Source of the DNA: Posidoniimonas corsicana
GTDB taxonomy: Bacteria > Planctomycetota > Planctomycetia > Pirellulales > Lacipirellulaceae
Direction of reading: 5' to 3'
DNA: 64,000 nucleotides
Assembly: GCF_007859765.1 (NCBI RefSeq)
Contig: NZ_SIHJ01000002.1
Location: 1-64,000, forward strand
In this document: positions 26,534-36,713 of the stretch, piece by piece
Layout of the letters: every line of letters begins with the position of its first letter
How positions within the stretch are numbered: the first letter of the stretch is position 1
Notes under the pieces: model-generated
Told to the model about the DNA's origin: nothing
Databases searched by the model: none
The model's input: the letters and a program-made list of their open reading frames with translations, nothing else
Translations under genes and position numbers: made by a program

Positions 26534-26563
26534 TTGCATTCAGCTTCCCCACTGTGGCAAAAT
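26534..26563 (+). promoter_or_regulatory. Candidate promoter of the second DUF1080 gene
   Basis: TTGCAT (26534-26539) and CAAAAT (26558-26563) are separated by 18 nt in an otherwise GC-rich gap, about 60 nt upstream of the gene. Fit to sigma-70 consensus is moderate. Confidence 0.3.
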
Positions 26564-26624
26564 ACGGCCCACCTGCCCCAGCGGGCCGCCCGGCCCGCGT
26601 CCCTCCTGCCGGCACAGGCGCTAC

Positions 26625-27374
26625 GTGCACAGACTCCCAACGCTTCTGCTCCTCCTGGCCGTCTCCGCTCCGTTCCACGCGGGCCGCTCGCTCGCGGCCG
26701 ACGCCAGTGCGCCCGCCGATGGCTTCCGCGAGCTGTTCAACGGCAAGAACCTGGACGGCTGGCAGGGCGCCCCCGGCTGGTGGCGGGTCCGCGATGGCGT
26801 GCTGCTGGCCGAGAGCACTCCCGAGCGGCCGTGCACCAAGTCGCACTACCTGTACTGGACCGGCGGCGAGCCGGCCGACTTCGAGCTGCGGGCCGTCTAC
26901 CGGCTGAGCGGCGCGGCCAACTCCGGCGTGCAAGTCCGCAGCGAGCGGCGGCCCGACTTCGACACGTGGGGCTACCAGGCCGACGCCGACTCGGCCAACC
27001 AGTACACCGGCTGCCTGTACCAGCACGAACGCGGGCTGGTGGCGCTGCGGGGGCAGCGGGTGGTGATCGACAAAGACGGCGGCAAACGGGTCGAGACTTT
27101 TGCCGACGCCGACAAGCTGCTCCAGGCCGTCCGCGACAACGACTGGAATGAGCTGCGGGTCCTGGCCGAGGGCCCCCGCCTGACGCTCTGGATCAACGGC
27201 GTGCGGATGTGCGAGGCGACCGACCACCAGCCCCGCTTCGCCCTGCCCCGCGGGATCATCGCCCTGCAGATGCACCAGGGGCCGCCGATGAAGGTCGAGT
27301 TCAAGAGTATCCGGCTGCGCGAGCCTGCACGGCCCAGCGACGCCAAACCAACCAACACCACCAAGGCCGAGTAA
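26625..27374 (+). CDS. Secreted DUF1080 (3-keto-disaccharide hydrolase-like) protein
   Basis: 249 aa from GTG. Signal peptide (RLPTLLLLLAVSAPFHAG), then the DUF1080 domain: ELFNGKNLDGWQ, WWRVRDGVLLAE, DFELRAVYRLSG, NSGVQVRSERRPDFD, and WNELRVLAEGPRLTLWINGV. The Gfo/Idh/MocA gene begins 3 nt after its stop, so the two are one operon. Known members of this fold act on 3-keto sugars generated by such dehydrogenases, so the pair is consistent with oxidation followed by cleavage of a disaccharide or glycoside; the actual substrate is not shown. Confidence 0.88.
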   Translation: MHRLPTLLLLLAVSAPFHAGRSLAADASAPADGFRELFNGKNLDGWQGAPGWWRVRDGVLLAESTPERPCTKSHYLYWTGGEPADFELRAVYRLSGAANSGVQVRSERRPDFDTWGYQADADSANQYTGCLYQHERGLVALRGQRVVIDKDGGKRVETFADADKLLQAVRDNDWNELRVLAEGPRLTLWINGVRMCEATDHQPRFALPRGIIALQMHQGPPMKVEFKSIRLREPARPSDAKPTNTTKAE

Positions 27375-27377
27375 CGG

Positions 27378-28781
27378 ATGTCCAAGCCGACCCTCTCACG
27401 CCGCGCCGCCCTCAAGGCCGGCGCCGCCGCCATCGCCGCCCCCACTCTGATCCCCGCGTCCGCCCTCGGCCGCGACGGCGCCGCGCCCCCCAGCGAGACC
27501 GTCCGCGTCGGCGTGATCGGCTGCGGCGCCAGGGCGCGGATGATCCGCGACGGCGCCGACGTGAAGGGCTTCAGCGTGGTCGCCGTGGCCGACTGCCTGA
27601 AGCAGCGGGCGGAGGACTTCTCGCAAGAGCTCTCCGGCGGCAAGTGGAAGGCCTACGAGGACTTCCGCCAGATGATCGACGCCGAGCAGCTCGACGGCGT
27701 CATGGTCGAGACCACCACCCACGCCCGCGCCTGGGTGGCGATCCACGCCATGCAGATGGGCATGGACGCGTACATCGAGAAGCCGATGGCGCTGACCATC
27801 GCCGAGGGCCGCGCGATGGTCGACGCGGCCCGCGCGTCGGGCTCCGTCACGCAGGTCGGCACGCAGCAGCGGAGCATGCCGATCAACAACTGGGCAAGCG
27901 ACCTCGTCAAGAACGGCGCGATCGGCAAGGTGAAGGCCGTGCTGGCCCCCAACTTCATCGGGCCGTTCCGCTGGGAGGGCCCGCCCGCCGCCGAGGCGAC
28001 CGGCAAGGTCGACCCGTGGTGGGACGTCTGGACCAACCAGGCCGAGCTGCGGCCCTACGACCCGCAGCTGCACCTCGGCTGGGCCCGCTGGCGGGCGTAC
28101 GACTCGGGCGGCCTCTGCTTCGGCGTCAGCGGCTGGGGCGCGCACTCCTACGACCAGATCCTCCGCGCCCTGGGCGCCGACGAGACCGGCCCGGTCCAGG
28201 TCGAGCTGGAGGAGGAGCTGGCGGTCCGCGACTCGGGCCGCTTTGCGCCGCAGCAGACGGTGGGCGGCGTCTCGGCCGGCATCGTGGGCGACGTTGACAC
28301 CGGCGCCCAGTACCACGGCATGGCCAAGCTGGCCGGCCCCCGCGCGCGGGTCCGCATGACCATGGCCGACGGCGCCGAGCTGCTGATGCACCTGGACGGC
28401 GACCGCGGCCCCGGCCTGGGCGCGATCTTCGTCGGCGAGAACGGCAAGATCGAGATCAACCGCAACCGCGTGGCCAGCAACCCCAAGGAGCTGACCGCGT
28501 CCGCCGACAACCCCGGCCCCAACACCCGGCCCGAGACCGCCTACCACATCGAGAACTGGGTCGACTGCATCAAGACCCGCCAGCGCTGCACCGCCGACAT
28601 CGAGTACGGCCAGCGGGCCAACTCGCTGTGCGAGCTGGTCAACATCGCCCGCAACGTCGGCCGCGTCGGCGAACCGCTCGCCTGGGACCCCGCCGCCGAG
28701 CGGTTCACCAACAACGACGAAGCGAACGCGATGCTGTCGCGGCCCCGCCGAGCGGGCTGGGAGCTGCCGGCGGTTGGCTAG
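27378..28781 (+). CDS. Tat-exported Gfo/Idh/MocA-family oxidoreductase
   Basis: 467 aa. Tat signal (LSRRAALKAGAAAIAAPTL), then a Rossmann fold (VRVGVIGCGARARM), the family's EKP motif (YIEKPMALTIAE) and a C-terminal alpha/beta domain with ENWVDCIKTRQRC near its end. Family members oxidise or reduce sugar carbons using NAD(P) carried into the periplasm by the folded protein. It directly follows a DUF1080 gene, consistent with a 3-keto-glycoside pathway. The C-terminal Ser/Arg-rich tail ends ELPAVG. Confidence 0.92.
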   Translation: MSKPTLSRRAALKAGAAAIAAPTLIPASALGRDGAAPPSETVRVGVIGCGARARMIRDGADVKGFSVVAVADCLKQRAEDFSQELSGGKWKAYEDFRQMIDAEQLDGVMVETTTHARAWVAIHAMQMGMDAYIEKPMALTIAEGRAMVDAARASGSVTQVGTQQRSMPINNWASDLVKNGAIGKVKAVLAPNFIGPFRWEGPPAAEATGKVDPWWDVWTNQAELRPYDPQLHLGWARWRAYDSGGLCFGVSGWGAHSYDQILRALGADETGPVQVELEEELAVRDSGRFAPQQTVGGVSAGIVGDVDTGAQYHGMAKLAGPRARVRMTMADGAELLMHLDGDRGPGLGAIFVGENGKIEINRNRVASNPKELTASADNPGPNTRPETAYHIENWVDCIKTRQRCTADIEYGQRANSLCELVNIARNVGRVGEPLAWDPAAERFTNNDEANAMLSRPRRAGWELPAVG

Positions 28782-28870
28782 CCGATTTGTTGCCTTCTGC
28801 TCAGATTTCTGTCGGAGCGGAAGAGAACGAAGGTAGCGAAGTGTGCCGAGTGCCGGAGGGCGATGGCCAA

Positions 28871-28936
28871 AGCCGCGCCCGTTAGTAAGCGTACAAGCAG
28901 ACAACGCAAACCGGACGCTTCCCGACAGGCGCGGCT
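28871..28936. repeat. Long imperfect inverted repeat after glnS
   Basis: Two 22-nt arms (28871-28892 and 28915-28936) match in 17 of 22 positions, anchored by AGCCGCGCC/GGCGCGGCT at the ends and AAGCGT/ACGCTT toward the loop; loop 22 nt. The arm text 'CGCCCGTTAGTAAGCG' is reminiscent of intergenic palindromes I have seen in planctomycete genomes. It lies between two convergent genes, so it may end one or both transcripts, though there is no T-tract. Confidence 0.5.
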
Positions 28937-28969
28937 CGGAACTGCTGTGTCAGCTCGCTGCGGATCAGG

Positions 28970-30709
<1,740 letters not shown>

Positions 30710-31099
30710 AGTCGTGATTCGGGTCCGTGATCGTCGCCTGAGGGGGCCGTCAAAATAGGCCGGGTAGGAAGGGTCTGCTGACCCTCTGGCCGGACAATCT
30801 ACCAGATGCCCGGGTTCACTAGCAGGCCGGTTGCGGGCCCCCAATCGACGCCCACTGAACCGGGCGCCGCTCAGGTGGCCGGCGATGGCGCCGGGCGGAA
30901 CGCCGCCAGGCACACGCCGAGGGGGCGCGTCCCGAGGTCGCAGAAATGGCGGGCCAGAGCGGCTCCGGCTGACTGGCTCTTACGGCCCGACCCGCCCGGC
31001 GGCGGGCAATCCCCGCGCGTCCGATTTGCTCCCGCGCCGGCCGGGTGGGATAATAGCCGGCGATCAGTTTCCCCTTCCTCCCCTTGCACGCCCAGAACC
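30710..31099. other. Divergent leader region between glnS and a small secreted protein gene
   Basis: No gene. A good plus-strand promoter candidate (see the feature at 31026) sits near the right end; the left part should hold the glnS promoter, which I could not assign. Confidence 0.5.
31026..31054 (+). promoter_or_regulatory. Candidate sigma-70 promoter of the small Pro/Val/Tyr-rich protein
   Basis: TTGCTC (31026-31031) and GATAAT (31049-31054), separated by 17 nt, lie about 45 nt upstream of the ATG. The -35 resembles that of recA (TTGCTG). Confidence 0.4.
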
Positions 31100-31387
31100 A
31101 TGAAGAAGCTTGCCCTGGCGTTTGTCGCGGCGGTTGCCGTGCTGGCCCTGACGCAGCGCGAGAGCGCCGCGCAGTACGTGACGTACTACTCGCCCGTAGT
31201 CGCGGCGCCCGCCCCGGCCCCCGTGGTGGTGTACCGCCCCGCTCCGGTGTACCCGGCGCCGGTGGTCTACTCGGTCGCCCGCCCGGTGGTGGCGCCGGTC
31301 GCGGTCACGCGGACCCGCTGGCGGCCCTTCCTGGGCGGAACGGTCACGCGGACCCGCGTCGGCTACGCGCCGGTGTGGGGGTATTGA
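31100..31387 (+). CDS. Small secreted Pro/Val/Tyr-rich protein
   Basis: 95 aa. Signal peptide (KKLALAFVAAVAVLALTQRESAA), then a low-complexity mature part of VVVYRPAPVYPAP-like repeats and a basic segment with two near-identical TRTRW/GTVTRTRVG units. Small secreted proteins of this type are common in planctomycetes; function unknown, perhaps cell-surface. A 23-nt palindrome separates its stop from the convergent large gene. Confidence 0.7.
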   Translation: MKKLALAFVAAVAVLALTQRESAAQYVTYYSPVVAAPAPAPVVVYRPAPVYPAPVVYSVARPVVAPVAVTRTRWRPFLGGTVTRTRVGYAPVWGY

Positions 31388-31400
31388 TCGCAATGGGTGT

Positions 31401-31423
31401 GGCGGCCGGCCCGGCCGGCCGCC
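31401..31423. terminator. Bidirectional hairpin between convergent genes
   Basis: A perfect palindrome with 11-nt arms around one central base (GGCGGCCGGCC/GGCCGGCCGCC) fills the 36-nt gap between two convergent stop codons. It would fold on both transcripts. No T-tract, so it may only stabilise 3' ends. Confidence 0.55.
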
Positions 31424-33940
31424 CTACTCGCCCCACTGTTTGAGTTGGGCCTCGGCGGTGGCGCGCTGCGTCTTGGTGAGCGGGCCGAACTCGACGTGCA
31501 CGGTCTCGCCCGGCTTGGTCTCAACGCTGGCCGACGCGCCATTGAGGCTGGTGCTGATGCCGCTCTCGCCCTCGATGTTCCGCTGCACGCCGACCTTCAG
31601 GCCGGGCGGCACGGCGATGAAGTCGTGCTCGACATCGCCCTGCGGCGAGTTCATCCGCGCGTAGACGTCTCCCAATCCTGGGCTGGGGCGGAGCCGGCAC
31701 GAAACCGACAGGTGCTGCTTGATCGCCTGGTCGGGGACAGCCCGGGCGGTGACCCGGGCCCACGGCTGGAGCGCTATCGGCTCCGCATCCGCCCCGGCGG
31801 CGTCCGGGCCCGCCATCGCGAAGCCGTCGGGGTGCATCACGATGAAGCCGAACTCGCCGGCCGCCGTTTGGTGCACGAACCGGCCCTCCTCGTCCGTGTT
31901 GACAATGACGTCCTCATCGGTCCGCCGCGCGGAGCCGTCGGTCAAGTAGAGAGCGTGGTAGTAGAACCGGGCGCCGGCGGGCGCGGGTTCGACCAGCACG
32001 ACCTGCGCGCCCGGGGCCGGCTCGCCCGCCGCGTTGACCACCCGCCCCGCCACCTCGCGGGTCCCCTCCGGCGGCCAGCGATCGCCGAGCTGCAGGCTGT
32101 CGTACCGCCCGGACACGCGCGACCCGACTATATTGGTGATGACGCTCCGGAAGCCGATGATCTCCCGCATCGCGCTGGACCAAAGCCGCATCTCTTCGTA
32201 GCGTTCGTTGTCGCCGCGGAGGCTCCCCTGGGTGAGCAGCAGCTCGGCAGTCAGGGCCGCCGGGTTCTCGAACGACTCGAGGTACTCCTGCGCGCCGAAC
32301 AGGTCGACCATCTTGCCGCCGGCGATCATCACGTTCTCGGCCACGATGATGACCGGCCGATCCCCGCCGCCCGCGGCCGGCGGCGTCGGCGGGCGGAGTT
32401 TGTCGGGCGGCGTGGGGCTGGTGGTGATCTCAACATTGGTGGGGACGCCACTGGTGTTGATGCGGAGCAGCAGCGGCTGCTCATTGACGATCTCTGCTGG
32501 GTGGCGTGCCCGGTTTCCCTCCTGGGAGTAGGCCGTGTACCGCTCTGCCTGCTGGCCGGACGGTAGTGAGAACTCAAATCCGCCCGCCGGATCGGTGGCG
32601 GCGCCCCCCTGCGTGCGGTTGCCGACGTACGCCATGACGCGGTAGTTCTCAAGCGGGCGGTCGTCTTGATCGACCAGCCGGCCGGCGAGCTTGACCGTTT
32701 CGCGGAGCAACAGGTCCGGCAGTCGGGTTGGTTTGTCGGACGCGGCTGCCTCGGTTGGCTGGTTGTCGGTCGACACGCGCGACCAGTCCTGAAAGCCCTT
32801 TGGGATGGTGTTCAGGTACGAGCGGACCGGCCCCGCCAGCACCTGCGCGGTGTACCAGCCCTGCGCATCGGTCGTGACGCGCTCGCTCTGTGCGTTCCCG
32901 TGCTGCACCGAAACGGTCGCGCCGGCCACCGGTGTGTCGGTCCCTTCGGCGACCACGCGTCCGCGGACTTCGACCGTCGGCTCGAGCGTGATGGTAGCGA
33001 CCGTTGTTTCCCCGGCCCGGACGATGATCTCCTTAGGCAGCCGCGGCCTGAGCCGCCCCAGGTCGGCGCCGCGGCAGTAGATGCGGTAGCGTCCCTCCGC
33101 GAAGGTTTCGGCGGTTGCGGAGCCCTCGTCGTTGGTGGTGAGCTGGGCCCGCCCCTGAGCGCCGGGGCCGTAGCTATCCCCCACCACCGACGCCGCTATC
33201 CCGGCCCGGTTCGCGGGTTCACCGCCCTCGACCTTAAGTGTCAGCGTGCCTGTTCGCACAAACCGGAACGTGTGGCTCGTTTGTGCGTCCGGTTGACGCG
33301 ACAGCTGAAGGTACTGGTCGCCGTACTTCGGTAGGGAGAACTGCACGCTGTAGAGCTTCGACGGATCGGCAAACGGCAGCGCAACCTGTCCGCTGTCGTC
33401 AGTGGCGAGGGCGAGAGACTTGATGACCGCCTCAGGAGGAGGCTGGTAACCGCCGTTCAGGTAATAGAATGACGTTAAGGGCGCCCCGGCGACTGGTTCG
33501 CCCTGGCTATTCAGCACCTTGATGGTTACCTCGGACTCGGGGCCAAGCCGCACGTCGACCGGCTCGTCGGCGGCGTCGTCAACCTGCCGGTTGGCGTTCG
33601 CCACCCCCAGTGCGTGACCTGGGGCGAAGCACCAGACCGCACGCGGCGCGTACGACGCTTCCCGCGCCGTCCAGGCGGGATCGACTTCCAACTTATACTC
33701 GCCACGCTCGTCGGCTTCGGCGGTGACCACCCAAGGCTCTTGACCGGCCAAGGCGTAGCGGAGCAGCAGCCACACCTTCGCGCCCGCGACCGGTTCGCCC
33801 GACTCGTCGGTAACCGTGCCGCGCACCACGATCGGGCCTAGTGGGGCCTCACGCTCCTCGGCGGCGTTGACCAAGCCCGCTACCGAAAGCGACACCACCA
33901 CCGCCGCTGCGGTCCACCTTCGCTGTTCCAAGTTCGTCAT
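31424..33940 (-). CDS. Large secreted protein with carboxypeptidase-regulatory-like repeats (paralogue 1)
   Basis: 838 aa. Signal peptide (AAAVVVSLSVAGLVNA), then several beta-sandwich units of the carboxypeptidase-regulatory/CNA-B type, each with a 'G.V.d..G.PvaGA.V' pattern: VVRGTVTDESGEPVAGAKVW, VRGRVVAEGTDTPVAGATVS, VAGRVVNAAGEPAPGAQVVL, and others. It ends VEFGPLTKTQRATAEAQLKQ. Closely related to the next gene upstream, sharing layout, domain motifs and the ribosome-site leader GGAGCAGGG. Such proteins are surface or secreted scaffolds; no catalytic domain is evident. Confidence 0.85.
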   Translation of the reverse strand: MTNLEQRRWTAAAVVVSLSVAGLVNAAEEREAPLGPIVVRGTVTDESGEPVAGAKVWLLLRYALAGQEPWVVTAEADERGEYKLEVDPAWTAREASYAPRAVWCFAPGHALGVANANRQVDDAADEPVDVRLGPESEVTIKVLNSQGEPVAGAPLTSFYYLNGGYQPPPEAVIKSLALATDDSGQVALPFADPSKLYSVQFSLPKYGDQYLQLSRQPDAQTSHTFRFVRTGTLTLKVEGGEPANRAGIAASVVGDSYGPGAQGRAQLTTNDEGSATAETFAEGRYRIYCRGADLGRLRPRLPKEIIVRAGETTVATITLEPTVEVRGRVVAEGTDTPVAGATVSVQHGNAQSERVTTDAQGWYTAQVLAGPVRSYLNTIPKGFQDWSRVSTDNQPTEAAASDKPTRLPDLLLRETVKLAGRLVDQDDRPLENYRVMAYVGNRTQGGAATDPAGGFEFSLPSGQQAERYTAYSQEGNRARHPAEIVNEQPLLLRINTSGVPTNVEITTSPTPPDKLRPPTPPAAGGGDRPVIIVAENVMIAGGKMVDLFGAQEYLESFENPAALTAELLLTQGSLRGDNERYEEMRLWSSAMREIIGFRSVITNIVGSRVSGRYDSLQLGDRWPPEGTREVAGRVVNAAGEPAPGAQVVLVEPAPAGARFYYHALYLTDGSARRTDEDVIVNTDEEGRFVHQTAAGEFGFIVMHPDGFAMAGPDAAGADAEPIALQPWARVTARAVPDQAIKQHLSVSCRLRPSPGLGDVYARMNSPQGDVEHDFIAVPPGLKVGVQRNIEGESGISTSLNGASASVETKPGETVHVEFGPLTKTQRATAEAQLKQWGE

Positions 33941-33991
33941 ACCCCTGCTCCGTGGTTTCCTGTCCCCGCGCCCCCGCGACGCAGGGCCGTG

Positions 33992-36496
33992 CTAGTTCGG
34001 CCCGTACCGTTTCAGGTTGGCCTCGATGTCCCGCTTGTCGGCTTCGGTGAGGGGGCCGAATTCGACTTCGTAGGTTGTGCCCGGCTCGGTCTGGATGTCG
34101 ATTACGCTGGGTGAGATCGCCACCCCCATCCCGCTTTCCGTCTGGTAGCTGCGTTGCAGAATCACCCGCATCCCTGGCGGCACAGCCGGGAACTCGTGCC
34201 TGAGCGTGTCGCGCTGCGAGAACTCGTGCATGCTGAGGTGCCGGTTGCCCGCGAAGCCTTGAAGCGCCGGACCGATGCTCGTCGACTGCCTGTTTCCCTT
34301 GTTGGGCGCCAGGGTCGTGACGATGCGGGCCCAGCGGTCGAGCTTGATCGGCTCGGGGGAGTCGCCGCCCGTGGACCGCTGCCACATGGCGAATCCTTCC
34401 GGGTGGAAGACCATTACCCCGTACTGGTCGGGTGCGGTCACCAGGTGCTCGAACCGGCCGTCCTGGTCCGTGTACGCGACTTCGTGCTCGGACGCGTCGC
34501 GGAGGGCGCCGTTCCTGAGGTAGAGCGAGGCGCTGTACTGCTGAGCCGACAAGGGTGGCGGCTCCAGCAGCACCACCTGCGCGCCGGCGGCTGGCTCGCC
34601 GGTTGGGGTCAGCACGACCCCGTGGACGGTCTCGGCGTGCTCAGGCGGCCACGAATCACCCAGCCGCAGTTCGTCGAACACCGCCGACCTGCGCGTGTCC
34701 AGCCGCCGGACCGTCCCCCCACGGAACCCGATGAGCTGTCGCATCGCGCGTACCCACAGCCGTGCTTCCTCGTACCCCTCTGGATCGCGGGCGAGGTCCC
34801 GTGTCGCGGCGAAGTACGGCATGGTTGCTTCGGGGCGGTCGAGCGACTGCAGGTACTCTTGCGCATCGATGTAGTCGCCCGTCTTGCCGCCCAGAATGAC
34901 GACGTTCCTGGCAAAGATGACCCGGGGCCGGTCGGGGTCGTCGGCGCCGCGGTCGATCTCCGGTGCGGTGAGCTTTTCGGGAGGAGTCGGTGACTCGGAG
35001 ACCTCAACGTTCCACGGCAGTCCCGAACGGCGCACGCTGATCACCATTGGGTCCTGACTGTCGATCCGCGCGTAAGTCCCGCGAAACCCTCCGTTGGGGT
35101 CTTCTACTACAATCACATCGGGAGTTGCGCCGGCGCCGATACGGGCCTCGAACTTTCCGACGTCGTCCGTCTGACCGCCGCCGATATACTCGTCGCCGGA
35201 CTTGAGCGTCAACCGTCGTCCCGGAAGCGGCTGTCCCCGCTCGTCGACCAGCTTACCGGACACGACTTTCGGTTCGAGCAGGTAAATCGGCGGCAGCCTC
35301 ACCTCGGTTGCGTCGGCGGCAACCTGCGTGGCGGCCTGGCGGGTGCGGTCCCGGATCCAATGGCTGAACGGCTTCGGCAGGATGATGGCCTGCGTGCGGA
35401 CCGTGCCGGGCAGCACGCAGGTCTCGAAGGTCCCGTCGGGCCCGGTTAGTATGTTCTGCGACTGGCGCGAAACCCCGTAACCCACGCTCACGTACGCGCC
35501 GACAACCGGCTGATCCGCCCCCTCGGCAACAACGCTGCCGGTCACCTTGACCGCCTTCACCAACGGGACCTCAAGCTCTGTCGTCTCGCCTGGTTGGACC
35601 TCGAACGTCCTGGGGATCTTCGGCAGGAAGTCGGCGCCCTTGGCGTTGGAGGCCATGAGCTGGTACCCGCCCGCCGCCAGTTGCTCGATGACCGCGACGC
35701 CGTCGGCGTCGACAACCGCCTTGCCTTCGCCCCTAGGCAGGCGTCGGGCGTCACTGTTGGAGTACGGCATGAAGAGAGCGCCGGCGCGTGACGCCATGTC
35801 GCCTCCCGTCAGCGTTATTCTCAGCTTCCCGGTAGGCGCCAGTGTGAGCACCGGCGGCCGCGGCGTCTCGGCTTGCTCGAGGTAGAACGCCTGTGTTCCC
35901 CAATCGCCGGTGCGGAGCCGGATTGAGTAGACCCTTGCCTGTTCGCAGCACGGCAAGTGGAGGATGCCGTGGGCGTCGGTGCGGGCGTCGAGCGCGTCGA
36001 TGATCAGGTCTGGAGGAATGTCGATGTTGGCCACTTTGTAGTGGAAAGAAGCAAGGGCCGCGTCCCGCAGCGGCTTTCCCTCGGGGGTGCGGAACTCAAA
36101 GGTCGTTTCGGACCCCGGCCGCAGAATAAAGTCCAGCGGCGTTTCGTTCCCCCGATCGACCTGCTGGTAAGCGGACGCGGCCTCGATCAGCTTGCCAGGC
36201 TGGTAGCACCACACCGTGCGGGAGTGGTAGTACGCGCCGAGCTTGACCCATTCCAGCTTGATTGACAGAGCATACTGGCCGCCGCTGTCCGACCTGGCGG
36301 TCACCGACCAGTTCTCGGCCTCGTTTGCCGAGCGACGCAGGTCAAGCGCTACGATGGCCCCCGCGACCGGTTGGCCGGACTCGTCGGTCACCGTGCCGCG
36401 CACGACGACCGGCTCTTCGGCTTGGACTGCGGCCGCCATTGAGACGATCATCAGCGCCGCCCCGCTGATCCGGTTCCATCGTTCCAAGATCGCCAT
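33992..36496 (-). CDS. Large secreted protein with carboxypeptidase-regulatory-like repeats (paralogue 2)
   Basis: 834 aa from the ATG at 36496, behind GGAGCAGGG. Signal peptide (RISGAALMIVSMAAAVQA), then the same order of beta-sandwich units as its neighbour: VVRGTVTDESGQPVAGAIV, VTGSVVAEGADQPVVGAYVS, VSGKLVDERGQPLPGRRLT, VHGVVLTPTGEPAAGAQVV, and the same end VEFGPLTEADKRDIEANLKR. It is a tandem duplicate, 52 nt upstream of the first paralogue, so both are likely in one transcript. Function unknown; cell-surface role inferred. Confidence 0.85.
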   Translation of the reverse strand: MAILERWNRISGAALMIVSMAAAVQAEEPVVVRGTVTDESGQPVAGAIVALDLRRSANEAENWSVTARSDSGGQYALSIKLEWVKLGAYYHSRTVWCYQPGKLIEAASAYQQVDRGNETPLDFILRPGSETTFEFRTPEGKPLRDAALASFHYKVANIDIPPDLIIDALDARTDAHGILHLPCCEQARVYSIRLRTGDWGTQAFYLEQAETPRPPVLTLAPTGKLRITLTGGDMASRAGALFMPYSNSDARRLPRGEGKAVVDADGVAVIEQLAAGGYQLMASNAKGADFLPKIPRTFEVQPGETTELEVPLVKAVKVTGSVVAEGADQPVVGAYVSVGYGVSRQSQNILTGPDGTFETCVLPGTVRTQAIILPKPFSHWIRDRTRQAATQVAADATEVRLPPIYLLEPKVVSGKLVDERGQPLPGRRLTLKSGDEYIGGGQTDDVGKFEARIGAGATPDVIVVEDPNGGFRGTYARIDSQDPMVISVRRSGLPWNVEVSESPTPPEKLTAPEIDRGADDPDRPRVIFARNVVILGGKTGDYIDAQEYLQSLDRPEATMPYFAATRDLARDPEGYEEARLWVRAMRQLIGFRGGTVRRLDTRRSAVFDELRLGDSWPPEHAETVHGVVLTPTGEPAAGAQVVLLEPPPLSAQQYSASLYLRNGALRDASEHEVAYTDQDGRFEHLVTAPDQYGVMVFHPEGFAMWQRSTGGDSPEPIKLDRWARIVTTLAPNKGNRQSTSIGPALQGFAGNRHLSMHEFSQRDTLRHEFPAVPPGMRVILQRSYQTESGMGVAISPSVIDIQTEPGTTYEVEFGPLTEADKRDIEANLKRYGPN

Positions 36497-36713
36497 CGCC
36501 CTGCTCCGAAGTTGAAGGACCGCACTCTTGCGGCAAGCAGTATACCGCAGCGCCGCGTCGGCGTGGGCGTGCCGTGGATAATTGACCGCGCGAAGCGGGG
36601 GATCTACCATCGAGACTCAGCGTGCATGCACCAGGAATAGCGGCCGCGGGCTTGCCCGTGGCCGGTCGATCAGGGGCCGACGCCCGGCGCCCCGCTGATT
36701 AAGGGAGAACGCT

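Noticed and set aside
27396-28904. Long open frame antisense to the Gfo/Idh/MocA gene
   Set aside because: Compositional shadow; the plus-strand frame has a Tat signal and complete family motifs.
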